Below are positions 19,701 to 27,679 of a DNA stretch of 64,000 nt, in pieces. The position numbers were made by a program, and so were the translations under genes. This DNA is from Filimonas zeae. GTDB taxonomy: Bacteria > Bacteroidota > Bacteroidia > Chitinophagales > Chitinophagaceae. The stretch lies in assembly GCF_014641615.1 (NCBI RefSeq), contig NZ_BMIB01000001.1:806769-870768 (forward strand), given 5' to 3'. The first letter of the stretch is position 1. Each line of letters starts with the position of its first letter. The notes beneath the pieces are model-generated. The model saw nothing but the letters and a program-made list of their open reading frames with translations. It was not told the origin of the DNA and made no database searches.

Positions 19701-20161
19701 CTGATTTATTGAATCAGCTGGCGGATGAGCAGACGGCTATTGCAATAAGACCAGTGTTTACTGCCTACCAGCAGCGGCTGGAAGGAATAATGAACGGGAT
19801 GATGGATTTGTTTTTTGAACATGATGGTAAGTATTACATACTCGACTGGAAATCTAATTACCTGGGCAGTGCATTGGAAGAATACAATACCGAAGCCATT
19901 GCCGCGGCTATGAACGAAAGCAATTATCATTTACAATACTTTATATATACCCTTGCCGCCAAAAAATACCTGGAAAGCCGTTTGCCTGGTTTTGATTATG
20001 AAACACAATTTGGCGGCGTTATATACTTATTTGTACGGGGCATGCGTAATGGTAATACAACAGGCATATTCTACACCCGGCCGTTGTTGGATAAAATAAG
20101 CAGGCTGGAAAAGTATAGTTTATCCGCAAAAGATGAATCATTTATGCGAACAATAGGGTAG
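16727..20161 (+). CDS. recB: Exodeoxyribonuclease V beta subunit (RecB)
   Basis: This 1,144-residue UvrD-type helicase-nuclease is RecB. Motifs in order are Walker A EASAGTGKTYS (about residue 26), FVDEFQDTDRQQF (Walker B), IGDPKQSIYAWRKADIF, MNRNFRSTPALI, VTIHKSKGLEYPIVI and LLYVALTRAVYKC. The C-terminal nuclease domain has GMMDLFFEHDGKYYILDWKS with Asp and Lys in the expected D-(x)n-D-x-K arrangement (about residues 1025-1045). It drives 3'-5' unwinding and cuts DNA in the RecBCD complex. It is the last gene of the operon; a hairpin follows 26 bases after the stop. Confidence 0.95.
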   Translation: MKTNLYQHFEAATVPLEGSNLIEASAGTGKTYSIAILALRLVLEKKIPVKEILMVTFTKAAVAELHERVRLFMRTAYKACEGKPVKDANIQQLVEKAIAADGVQNVQQRLRDAVLLLDETAVFTIHSFCQQTLTEFAFETNQLFGTEMVQNAEAMIEEEVHEFWRTHITTLPVALLNILMQRYTMEALKRLVKEDLGGKKYMNSDGMAALSATELDAMQQQIAAAQQQCEVLTSQIRQYITANAATLKEVCATNTYAKKSAQHLIDTPDQLITFINSNRDKAYVGKVFGNILTMLEPLEQLKETIEDILRDIMFNLNCQAIIMVRAGVQANKRRNNLMGFDDMIVNLHKAITAPGSQRLVNVLRHKYKAVFVDEFQDTDRQQFDIFDKAFGEETILFYIGDPKQSIYAWRKADIFTYFKAREGVQRCYGMNRNFRSTPALIGAMNAFFVPAPGFDTFYFSDAEESIDYIPVEAANPKAATAFYRNGVEEAPVTVYSVKTREEIIAAAAAQVLALLQDSGYQVARADGTLRAITPSDIGVLVRKHNEGRGIKAQLAKLGIPAVAIDDAKVLHTTEAQYLLYLMQAMEMPDRSSINRALLSPFTGYTTQTILMLNDEVTLGLFGKYKTRWQEDGIYTALIDFTADFEVRRVLLQTHAEEGERIISNLFQLIELVHQVQSRKNLSAPELLSWLQKGIEGMETEGDEYEQRVESDEEAVKIVTIHKSKGLEYPIVIAPFLDFKNNNRDELVSFRHPQTGEYICAEKYRLSTELLESQQQQAEQENRRLLYVALTRAVYKCYIYKGTGGPYSGSTLSAFIQPLSAAPPEGILFDATVPESDGKRYRKNNASDTFTAAPAVQFSLQQQHWRKLSYSMLAASALKSPKSKSQPVAAEYDTFIFHTLKRGAKTGDLLHYIFERIHFGDDTRWPQVLDEAVRRYAPGQQQAYIPMLQQLLQQVLHTVIPINETTQFTLAQIAGNRRITEFEFDFPIQALPADLLNQLADEQTAIAIRPVFTAYQQRLEGIMNGMMDLFFEHDGKYYILDWKSNYLGSALEEYNTEAIAAAMNESNYHLQYFIYTLAAKKYLESRLPGFDYETQFGGVIYLFVRGMRNGNTTGIFYTRPLLDKISRLEKYSLSAKDESFMRTIG

Positions 20162-20187
20162 TAGTGTGGCAGTGGCAGATATAAATA

Positions 20188-20217
20188 AGAAAGCCTCACT
20201 TTACTGCGAGGCTTTCT
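20188..20217. terminator. Bidirectional terminator between recB and the GH31 gene
   Basis: A perfect 10-bp stem (20188-20197 with 20208-20217) and a 10-nt loop lie between the two convergent genes. T-rich tracts follow on both strands, better on the minus strand. Confidence 0.7.
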
Positions 20218-20236
20218 CTGTGGCGTTAATTCCTTA

Positions 20237-23089
20237 TTAGCTGGTAACACTGATAACGATACTGCTGTTATTGTCTGCCACGTTAATGACTACTTTCTCT
20301 GAAGTACTATCGTAGCAATAACTATTAAGCTGTTCGTTGTTTACCGCCGGTACGGGTAATCCGTTGATGGTAACAGCAGAAGGTGCAGTGGTATAGCCAT
20401 ACAGTTCCACAAAAAAGTTTGATTCTGCAGGTGAGTAATTATCGTATGTGCGCTGGAAGATAATCTCTCTTCCATTGGCTACATTACTGGTGCTAACTAC
20501 CGTGGTTCTGCATACCGGCTTTGGTTCCAGATTTCCGGTGGTGATTTTGTCATCCAGATAGAGTGTATACGTACTGTTGGCGCCAGGATATATGAAAAAG
20601 TGTATCGGATTTACCTCCAGCTGGCTGGTGTATTGCTGCAACCCCCTTACAGGTATAATAGCGCCTTCGCGTACATAAATAGGTACAAGGCCTAATGGAA
20701 CATACCAGTTAATGTTTTGTCCTCCCGTATTAGCCGAACTAAGTTGTCCGCCGGTAATATCAAATACATACCAGTTGCTGCCTGCGGGCAGGTATACATT
20801 ACGGTTGGTAGCGCCTTGTGTAATAACGGGAGCGATGAGCAGGTCTTTTCCCACAAAGAATTCGTCGCTTATGCCAAATACGTTCGGGTCTGCAATATCG
20901 TTCAGAAACAATGCGCGTGAAATGGGTTTGCCGTTCTGCGTGCATTCATACATGGTATCGTAAAACAGCTGAATCAGTTGGTAGCGCATGTTGATGTAGG
21001 TACGGCAATAGCTCATATAAGGATCGCCATAGGCATAGGGTTCCTGGAACGATTTGGTGTAACCATCGTAGTGGTTGCGGTACCATGGCAGGAAGGCAGC
21101 GCAATTCATCCAGCGTACATACAGTTCGGGATCGGTAATGCTTACAGCATTCTGGTTGTTGATGCTGATATTAACACTGCCGGGGCCGTTAGCAAAACCG
21201 CCTACATCGCAGCCGGATATGGGCAGGCCTGATATGCCTATGTTGAGCACCTCAGGAATGTTGATGGAAAGAAAATCCCAGCTGGAAGCGGAATCGCCCG
21301 TCCATATACCGGCATAACGGTGAACACCGGCGTAGCCGCCGCGGGAGATGATAAAATTCCTTTTCTGGTAATTATACAGGCCTTTGAAATCTTCGCTGCT
21401 TTTGAGGGCAGTTAAACCGTTATAGGTGGCTTTTACCAGATTGATGGCAAACGTATTGTGAATCACAGCTTCGGGCAGGTATTCCTGCGTTACATAATCA
21501 TACCGCATCAAATCCAGCGGCAGGGTTTTATCATCACAGTTATTGTCTTCATTGGGCACAACAGCAGGGTCTGTCATATCCTGCCAAATCATATCTATGC
21601 CGGTTTGCAGCAGGTATTTGTATTGTAATCCCCACCAGGCCTGTACTTGTGGGTTGCACATATTGCTGTAAAAGCCATAGGTGCCCAGCTGCTCGCTCCC
21701 TTGTGGTGAGGCGGGGGTGGGATAATATTGCTGGTAGGGGTTAATATTAGGGTTGGTGGGCGAGTTGGTGCCGTAGTTTTCATTGGCAAGAAATATCAGA
21801 GGTGACGGCGCTTCTCCGGCGCGCGTGTTGAATATAAATGGTTGTACAGGAACGTCTGGTTTGTAGGTAGATTCCGGCGCGTTTTGCTGGTTAAGATTAA
21901 GCAGGGTGTCGCGCGTTGGGTAAGGGGTAGTAGTGCTTCCGTTTTCGTCCAGCGGATTGGCAGATACAATACCGGTTATGTTGGTGCTGCAAACAAAGCC
22001 CATACTATGCAGATTGTCGAACATTGTTTTTGCTTCGGGGAATTTCACATTACTGATAGTGAAAGTGCGGTAATTGTCCTGAAAATCCACATCTATATGA
22101 AGCCCGTCAATCGGAATCTGGTTGTTGCGGTATTGCTGTGCAGCATTCAGCAGCTTCTTGCTATCCCAGTAGCCATAGCATCCCTGATGGTAACCCAGTG
22201 CGTACTGAGGTGGCATGGCAGCACGGCCAGTCAGCTGCGTGTACTGGTCAATTACGCTGGTAGCAACATTGTGTGTGTTATCTGCCACGCCTGTGATTAC
22301 ATAAAAATCCAGTTCACCGTATAGCGCTCCGAAGTAATATTTACCATCCATATCCGAATAATCGTTGCAGCCGATATTGAAATAAGACTGTGCAGTATTA
22401 TCGAAAAAAATGCCGTAGCTGTAAAGGCTTTGCGTGCCTGCAGCCAGCAGAAACGGAATGGAGTTGTATAATGGGCCTGAGGGGTTCAACGGGCCACCCT
22501 GATTGCCCGGAGGAACTACATTCTGGCCGGGTACAGTGGTTTGGTCGTTATAAGTGAAGTTGTCGTAGTTGAAGAAGGTATATGTGTACGCATTCTTCTG
22601 AATATTGCTACCCGCTTTTTCTCCCAGTCCGTAATAGGCTTCTTCTTCCGGCGAATTCATAATACAGGCAATTGCCTGATTGCTGTAAACAACGTTGGTG
22701 CCCAGCTGTGTTTCTGTAATCAGCTGCGTGCCTTTGTATACTGCAAACCCAAAGGGTGCAAGTCCTACTTTTACCTGAATATTTCCGGTATCCAGCAGTA
22801 AAGTACCGCCGTTATCAGGAAGCTCAGTAGCAGATACCATAACTGAACCCAGCTGATAATTCACCACGGCATAAGAGCGGTTGGCAGAATAGTCAGGTGA
22901 GATAACAGGATTAAAGCGTATGCGGAAAGTGGTGTTGGAGAGAAAGGATAGCTGTACCTGAAAACCACTGCTGTTGGTAAGCAAAAAGGTGGTGCTGTTT
23001 GACTGTTGCCAGTTTACATTGCCAATGGTGTTCCAGCCAGGCGCGTTGGCCTGAAACTGGTTTACCTGAACAAAACTGTAATTGCTCAT
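20237..23089 (-). CDS. GH31-family enzyme resembling alpha-1,4-glucan lyase
   Basis: This is a glycoside hydrolase family 31 protein of about 950 residues. From the start at 23089, the nucleophile region reads IDMIWQDMTDPAV with Asp about 504, and the acid/base region reads YAGIWTGDSASSW with Asp about 599. Typical family hydrolases have WxDMNEP at the nucleophile. The DMT-x-P form, with ISRGGY and DVDFQDNYRTF, recalls the alpha-1,4-glucan lyases, which release 1,5-anhydrofructose from starch or glycogen. Lyase activity is inference. No signal peptide is seen, so it is probably cytoplasmic. The frame is open to 23158, but that start overlaps the preceding gene by 40 bases; ATG at 23089 leaves a 29-base gap and begins at the conserved N-domain. 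Confidence 0.85.
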   Translation of the reverse strand: MSNYSFVQVNQFQANAPGWNTIGNVNWQQSNSTTFLLTNSSGFQVQLSFLSNTTFRIRFNPVISPDYSANRSYAVVNYQLGSVMVSATELPDNGGTLLLDTGNIQVKVGLAPFGFAVYKGTQLITETQLGTNVVYSNQAIACIMNSPEEEAYYGLGEKAGSNIQKNAYTYTFFNYDNFTYNDQTTVPGQNVVPPGNQGGPLNPSGPLYNSIPFLLAAGTQSLYSYGIFFDNTAQSYFNIGCNDYSDMDGKYYFGALYGELDFYVITGVADNTHNVATSVIDQYTQLTGRAAMPPQYALGYHQGCYGYWDSKKLLNAAQQYRNNQIPIDGLHIDVDFQDNYRTFTISNVKFPEAKTMFDNLHSMGFVCSTNITGIVSANPLDENGSTTTPYPTRDTLLNLNQQNAPESTYKPDVPVQPFIFNTRAGEAPSPLIFLANENYGTNSPTNPNINPYQQYYPTPASPQGSEQLGTYGFYSNMCNPQVQAWWGLQYKYLLQTGIDMIWQDMTDPAVVPNEDNNCDDKTLPLDLMRYDYVTQEYLPEAVIHNTFAINLVKATYNGLTALKSSEDFKGLYNYQKRNFIISRGGYAGVHRYAGIWTGDSASSWDFLSINIPEVLNIGISGLPISGCDVGGFANGPGSVNISINNQNAVSITDPELYVRWMNCAAFLPWYRNHYDGYTKSFQEPYAYGDPYMSYCRTYINMRYQLIQLFYDTMYECTQNGKPISRALFLNDIADPNVFGISDEFFVGKDLLIAPVITQGATNRNVYLPAGSNWYVFDITGGQLSSANTGGQNINWYVPLGLVPIYVREGAIIPVRGLQQYTSQLEVNPIHFFIYPGANSTYTLYLDDKITTGNLEPKPVCRTTVVSTSNVANGREIIFQRTYDNYSPAESNFFVELYGYTTAPSAVTINGLPVPAVNNEQLNSYCYDSTSEKVVINVADNNSSIVISVTS

Positions 23090-23118
23090 AGATGATATTT
23101 TGCGTGGTTTATAATGTA

Positions 23119-24810
23119 TTACGGACGCTTTCGGTGGGCTTTCAATTGCAGCAGCCATTCAAAATCGCCTGCAGCTGTGGCGGTGTTATACACTACTGAA
23201 TCGGTATTGCGGGAAGTTTTTATAATATCGCTGGCAATGCCTGCTGAAGAGTGGCAGCCTACACAGCTTTCTGTGCCGAAAATTACCGTGTGTGTATTGC
23301 TGATATCCTTATTCTTCGGAAAGTTGGGCATCTGATAAAATGCAGGTTCATTACCTAGCATATAGTTGTAGGTAGTTCCGGTGGTGGGCGCTTTGTTAAT
23401 AGAATTTGTCATCAATGCCTTTTGAATGGCCACTACTTCTTCAGCGCTCAACGGATTGCTGCCGGAGGTAGTTGCCCCCTGGAAGTAAGTTTCCATTATC
23501 ATATTGGTAAGGTAGGTGGGTGTAGGGTAGCCACCGGCTTTGTTTACTACTGCATCAGGTAGCTTATAAACGCTGGTATCGCTGTAAGGAGCAGCAGAGG
23601 GTCGTGTAGGCCATTGAGTGCCTATAAGCTGGTAGTACTGTAAGAATGATTTATGGGTTTTGAGCAATGCGCGTACCTGTTTGTTTAATGCAGCAGTAGC
23701 TCCGGGAATAGGTAACACGCGTTGTATCTGGTTTTTAATCACTTTAGCAGTAGTGTCTGGTATCAGGTTTACAGGAGAGAGACTGGAAGGATCGTAGAAG
23801 GAGGGCTGTAAGGGTTTGCCGTTTACTTTCTCCAGAGGGTTGGTTTCCAGGTTATCTACCTGTTCAAAAGTGGCCCACATCCATTGTGGAGAAGATACTG
23901 TTTTAGCGGCAATGTGCATTCCTATCAGGCCTACCTGCGCCAGATGAAAAGAACCATCATTTTCGTATACATAAGCTGGTTGAGATAAATATCTGTTGGG
24001 ATCGTCTACATCTTTCACCAGTATTTTCCAGGCTAGTTTCAGTTCAATGCTTCCTTCTTTGGTAACATCGCCCGACGGAAAGTTTACCTTATTGCCGGCT
24101 TTGCTGAATTTCACCTGTCCGTCAATATTATACAGTTCATTCTGCACAATGTATTCTACTTCCTGGCGGCCCATTCTTATTTCGTAACGCACCTCGTTGC
24201 CATGCTGATCCCATATCGGAGATGTAAATGCCTGGTTTACCTCGTCGGCGGTGTCTCTTACAAATACCCGGTGTCCTTTTTTGGTAGTTTTGGCTACCAG
24301 GCCAGATACGGCACTTGTGCGAAATAAAATGAGTGTATCTTCTATCGCAGGTTTTTTTACCAGTGCACCTAGTTTACCTGACAGTTCTTTTTTACCACCC
24401 CATACGGTAGGTTTGCTGCCATCATCTTTAAATACCTCAAACGATTCTTTCCAGAATTCCCATTTTCTTTTACCCTCATCGCTAATGCTAGATTTTGGTT
24501 TGCCATCTGCTTCCAACGGCCAGTTTAAAGCAATAAACGTTTGCCATGCCCATACATCAAACAGGCGGTTGGTTTCATCAAACTTTCCGGCATCAATCAG
24601 TGTATGCTCCAGGGCAGTGTCAACGTCATGCGGTGCATCCGGAGAAAGTTTGGTTACATGCAGATAGCTTTCTCCTGCCTCCGGATCGGCATCCGGTTCG
24701 GAAGAGGTGTTGTTCTGCGAATGGCAGCCCCATAGAATTGCGGCGAGGCTGGCAGTGAATAACAGGCATGCAAGCGCTGTTTTTTTACGTTGGTAAAAAA
24801 AAGTTAACAT
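23119..24810 (-). CDS. Cytochrome c-like lipoprotein
   Basis: This 563-residue protein has an N-terminal membrane segment ending in the lipobox ILWGC (Cys near residue 29), so it is a predicted lipoprotein. Near residue 515 it carries one haem-c attachment motif, CVGCHSSAG. The body contains LFDVWAWQTFIALNWP, seen in a widespread group of large cytochrome-c-family proteins without assigned function. A periplasmic redox role is inferred. It ends 29 bases before the preferred GH31 start on the same strand, so the two may be cotranscribed, though no functional link is obvious. Confidence 0.65.
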   Translation of the reverse strand: MLTFFYQRKKTALACLLFTASLAAILWGCHSQNNTSSEPDADPEAGESYLHVTKLSPDAPHDVDTALEHTLIDAGKFDETNRLFDVWAWQTFIALNWPLEADGKPKSSISDEGKRKWEFWKESFEVFKDDGSKPTVWGGKKELSGKLGALVKKPAIEDTLILFRTSAVSGLVAKTTKKGHRVFVRDTADEVNQAFTSPIWDQHGNEVRYEIRMGRQEVEYIVQNELYNIDGQVKFSKAGNKVNFPSGDVTKEGSIELKLAWKILVKDVDDPNRYLSQPAYVYENDGSFHLAQVGLIGMHIAAKTVSSPQWMWATFEQVDNLETNPLEKVNGKPLQPSFYDPSSLSPVNLIPDTTAKVIKNQIQRVLPIPGATAALNKQVRALLKTHKSFLQYYQLIGTQWPTRPSAAPYSDTSVYKLPDAVVNKAGGYPTPTYLTNMIMETYFQGATTSGSNPLSAEEVVAIQKALMTNSINKAPTTGTTYNYMLGNEPAFYQMPNFPKNKDISNTHTVIFGTESCVGCHSSAGIASDIIKTSRNTDSVVYNTATAAGDFEWLLQLKAHRKRP

Positions 24811-25102
24811 ATATGATGGCTTTTGTTCTATCTCAATATGACAGCGCTATCGAAAGTGGTGTTTCCAGGCTGCCTGTAGTACAGAAGGGGTGGAATAGTA
24901 TATACATACACGTACTGTTTGTTGTATTCTATCCCGGACGAGCAACAAGGTACAACGTGTGTATGAGCGATGCAATACCGGTTTTCCGTGATTTTTTGGT
25001 TTTTGTGCACTGATGATGAATGTGGATTTGTGCGAAATGTAGTATCGTGTTGGATTTAAGGGATGTTTTGCAGGTTGAATTGTAGATATTGAAATATGTT
25101 AA

Positions 25103-25186
25103 GTGTGTACCCTCCAGGAGAAAGTGTGTACCCTCCAGGAGAAAGTGTGTACCCTCCAGGAGAAAGTGTGTACACCAGAGCGAAAA
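25103..25186. repeat. 21-bp tandem repeat, three perfect copies and one degenerate
   Basis: The unit GTGTGTACC plus CTCCAGGAGAAA (21 bases) occurs perfectly at 25103-25123, 25124-25144 and 25145-25165, then in degenerate form at 25166-25186. Another GTGTGTACAC follows at 25187. The copies abut with no spacers, so this is not a CRISPR array. It could be a protein-binding array or a slippage-prone repeat. Confidence 0.9.
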
Positions 25187-25479
25187 GTGTGTACACACCG
25201 TGCACTTTTGTGTACCCATTTTTTATTTGTAACTGCCTTAAAATTGCAGGAGGGGACACAGTTGCCGGTTGAAATTGTCATTTGGTTATTCTTGTGTAGA
25301 CTACCATCTATTGAAAGTAGCTTTCAGCCATTTGTTTGAGCATTCCCTCTGTTTTTGTGTACACAGTTTTTATGAGTAGTTGCCTGCAATCATTAACAAC
25401 TACTTCCTGAATGATTGAGGAGACTGTACCGGATCAAGGGATCAAGTTGAATAGTGGGGGGAGAGAAAGAGGGGCAATA

Positions 25480-25511
25480 AAAAAGCCTCAACATTTCTGC
25501 TAAGGCTTTTT
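25480..25511 (-). terminator. Terminator of the disrupted tRNA gene
   Basis: A 9-bp stem (25480-25488 with 25503-25511) with a 14-nt loop is followed by a T-run on the minus strand. It starts only a few bases after the tRNA 3' end at 25515 and is most simply the original terminator of that tRNA gene. Confidence 0.65.
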
Positions 25512-25514
25512 CTG

Positions 25515-25564
25515 TGGGAGCACACGGGATCGAACCGCGGACCCTCTGCTTGTAAGTCAGAGGG
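25515..25564 (-). pseudogene. 3' half of tRNA-Val(UAC), proposed left attachment site (attL)
   Basis: Read on the minus strand this is the 3' half of a tRNA: anticodon loop CTTACAA (anticodon UAC), variable region, T-arm with GGTTCGATCCC, 3' acceptor strand TGCTCCC and discriminator A. CCA is not encoded. The 5' acceptor strand (GGGAGCA expected) and D-arm are absent. The anticodon arm is an inverted repeat, CCCTCTG (25542-25548) and CAGAGGG (25558-25564) around 9 bases, a usual core site for tyrosine recombinases. An integrase gene follows 190 bases away. This geometry fits an element that entered the tRNA 3' half and left this duplicate, with the intact tRNA at the far end, outside the window. 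Confidence 0.75.
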
Positions 25565-25753
25565 CTACGTTTACCGGGCTTAACCATTCTTATATCCATC
25601 TTTACTGTAAGTGTTTGATAATCAGTTGGAAGTTTTTTAGTTTTGAGTTCAGATAACCATGATGAATGCCGTTTACTTTGAGGCTGTTTGCAAACTGTTT
25701 GCAAACAGTGCTAAAGGCGGAATTGGTCTTATTAACGCTTTAAACTGGTTAAC

Positions 25754-27109
25754 ATGCCAATTACCTACAATGTGCGGTTAGATGATCGCCGGATTAAAAA
25801 AGATGGAACCTACCCCGTGAAAGTCTGGGTAACTTATGAAAGAAGGGCGCTGCCGTATTCCACTATTTACAACCTGTCGAAAAGTGACTGGGACAAATTG
25901 AACGCCTCTAACCTCCGTGAAGAATTACGTACCATTCGTGATGGAATCAGAAAGTTAGAAATTCAGTTACAGGATTATTTGCAGGAGACGGATGAATTCA
26001 GTTTTGAAAACTTTGAAATAGCCTTTGTAATTCACAACAAATTTATGGCCCGTACGAAAGTTAAGAACCGGGGTGAAGAAGTGAAATTTAAAGTAGATGA
26101 TCTGGCTCAATACGAAAAGCGATTCAAAATCCTGAAAGAAGAAGGTGCCAGAAAAGGTAATTTGCTTTATTGTTACCAGAAGTACATTATTGAACTGCTT
26201 AAGAACAGGCAAACCAAAACTGCCAGCGTTTACCAGTCTGCCTATAACTCCCTTGTCAAATACAAGGGGATTATTGAGATTACCCAGGTTACAGAAGCCT
26301 ACCTGAATGGGTATGAAAGCTGGATGAAAGGGAAGGAGGAAAACAAAGCTACTTCTGTAGGGATTTGGGTAAGAACCTTGCGGAGGTTGATTAAAGTAGC
26401 CATTAAACAGGGCGTATTTCTGCAAAGTAAATTCCCTTTTGGTAGGGATAAGTATGTTATCCCTTCTAAAAAGAATGCAAAGGATGCCTTTGATGTGGCG
26501 GTAATACCAGCAGTATACCACTTTAAAACAACCAGCGAATGGGCTGCTTTGTCTCGTGATGCGTGGCTGTTTATGTACTTTGGAAACGGGATGAACATGA
26601 AAGATTTGTGCCTTTTACGGTATCCGCAGTATGTCGGGGATTATATAACTTTTGAAAGAGCCAAGATTGAAAGGACAGCTAAAGATAGAACAGAAGAAAT
26701 AGTGGTATATGTAAATGAGATAATGAAGGCTATCATTGAGCGTTGGGGTAACCCGCGTGGCGAAGATGGCAATAACTATATTTTCCCGTTTTATGAGGAA
26801 GGAATGAATGATATGGATAAGTACATAAAGCTGGAGGATACCATCAAAATAACAAACAGGTGGATGCGGAAAATATTTGGAGAACTAAAGCTGGATTTTC
26901 CCAGTAACACCAAAATGGTGCGGAATTCAATGGCGACTCATTTATTGTATAACGGAGCCTCAACAGAGTTTATTAAAGGTGTTTTAGGCCATCAGAATAT
27001 CACTACTACTCAGATTTACCTGTCCAGTTTTAAAAAGCCGGTGGTAAAAGAACATGCGGAAAAGCTTGTAACGTTTGATTTGAACCTTCCTGATAAAAGG
27101 ACCGCTTAA
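25754..27109 (+). CDS. Tyrosine recombinase (integrase) of the conjugative element
   Basis: This 451-residue protein has the three-part layout of Bacteroidota integrases: an N-terminal arm-binding domain (about 1-90), a SAM-like core-binding domain (about 120-230) and a C-terminal catalytic domain. In the catalytic domain RNSMATHLL holds box II Arg, LGHQNITTTQIYL holds the box II His and the Tyr nucleophile. The usual first Arg is replaced in NGMNMKDLCLL, and the His of H-x-x-R is Lys (KMVR). CTnDOT's IntDOT also lacks the first Arg, so the enzyme may still be active. It lies beside the tRNA-Val fragment and reads into the element, as expected for the integrase that inserted it. Confidence 0.9.
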   Translation: MPITYNVRLDDRRIKKDGTYPVKVWVTYERRALPYSTIYNLSKSDWDKLNASNLREELRTIRDGIRKLEIQLQDYLQETDEFSFENFEIAFVIHNKFMARTKVKNRGEEVKFKVDDLAQYEKRFKILKEEGARKGNLLYCYQKYIIELLKNRQTKTASVYQSAYNSLVKYKGIIEITQVTEAYLNGYESWMKGKEENKATSVGIWVRTLRRLIKVAIKQGVFLQSKFPFGRDKYVIPSKKNAKDAFDVAVIPAVYHFKTTSEWAALSRDAWLFMYFGNGMNMKDLCLLRYPQYVGDYITFERAKIERTAKDRTEEIVVYVNEIMKAIIERWGNPRGEDGNNYIFPFYEEGMNDMDKYIKLEDTIKITNRWMRKIFGELKLDFPSNTKMVRNSMATHLLYNGASTEFIKGVLGHQNITTTQIYLSSFKKPVVKEHAEKLVTFDLNLPDKRTA

Positions 27110-27211
27110 CGAAAAAAGCGCAAGGTGAAAAGGGAAATTGAAAAAAATAGGGTACCCTACCCTAACCATAGTAAAACCATTGATTTTACTGGGGTTTTCA
27201 AAAAAACTGGC

Positions 27212-27260
27212 AGTATTATATAACAGGCGTCTGCCGACGGAACTTCTGTTATATAATACT
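27212..27260. repeat. Perfect 15-bp inverted repeat with 19-nt spacer
   Basis: AGTATTATATAACAG (27212-27226) and its exact complement CTGTTATATAATACT (27246-27260) flank a 19-base spacer. TGGC and GCCA further extend the symmetry outside. The AT-rich arms lack a following T-run, so it is an odd terminator. A site for recombinase, excisionase or regulator binding is more likely. Confidence 0.85.
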
Positions 27261-27337
27261 CCGCCATTTTCAAAACTGAAAATAAACACCTTTTTTGTTC
27301 CAATCCAGCCGGATAATTTGCTTTGAAAATTGTCTGT

Positions 27338-27553
27338 ATGATGCGGAGTAATACTGAAAAAAGCAATCTTAAAATAAAAAAACGTGGCTTTGAAAGTGAA
27401 GGCCCGGCTAAAGACGTAAAAGCTGTTTTAGTTATAAACTGGGTTTTTACAATTGCTTTAGTGATGCTGCTTTTGTTGGGTTGTTGTATGGTTAACGGTG
27501 GCGCTGGCGCTTCTTTGCAACTATTGCTTTGCCTGATCTTACGGGCTATTTAG
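27338..27553 (+). CDS. Possible small membrane protein
   Basis: A frame of about 71 residues starts at the Met-Met pair at 27338. It has a charged N-terminus and one hydrophobic segment (VLVINWVFTIALVMLLLLG), then a second short hydrophobic stretch. It has no similarity I recognise. The reading frame could be chance, but a charged head followed by a membrane segment is typical of real small membrane proteins. Low confidence. Confidence 0.3.
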   Translation: MMRSNTEKSNLKIKKRGFESEGPAKDVKAVLVINWVFTIALVMLLLLGCCMVNGGAGASLQLLLCLILRAI

Positions 27554-27679
27554 TTAACCTTATCGGTGTTTTCCTTACTTCCTTTTATCCCAGCTTGCGC
27601 TTAAACTGTCAAAAATCGGCTTTGGGCTAATGTAGGTTTACCAAGTAGCAATGTTGCTATCTAACCTAAATATTAACCT

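Larger units (their letters stand above)
24811..25514. other. Non-coding region with tandem repeats, at the edge of the mobile element
   Basis: No convincing gene is present in these 700 bases. They contain the 21-bp tandem repeats at 25103-25186 (separate entry), further GTGTACAC-containing sequence to about 25216 and again near 25360, and the tRNA terminator at 25480-25511. Confidence 0.6.
27110..27679. other. Intergenic region after the integrase with inverted repeats
   Basis: This region holds several stem-loop sequences: GGGTACCC near 27150, AGTAAAA/TTTTACT near 27169-27189, and the strong inverted repeat at 27212-27260. A weak small reading frame lies at 27338-27553. No other gene is evident. 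Confidence 0.5.

Noticed and set aside
25103..25186. Possible CRISPR array
   Set aside because: The 21-bp units abut without unique spacers, and no cas genes are nearby.
25103..25339. Open frame of 78 codons across the tandem repeats
   Set aside because: It is a translation of the repeat unit with no domain and no start site support; both strands give similar repeats.
25393..25704. Minus-strand frame of 103 codons
   Set aside because: It reads through the tRNA fragment and its terminator, so it is not a gene.
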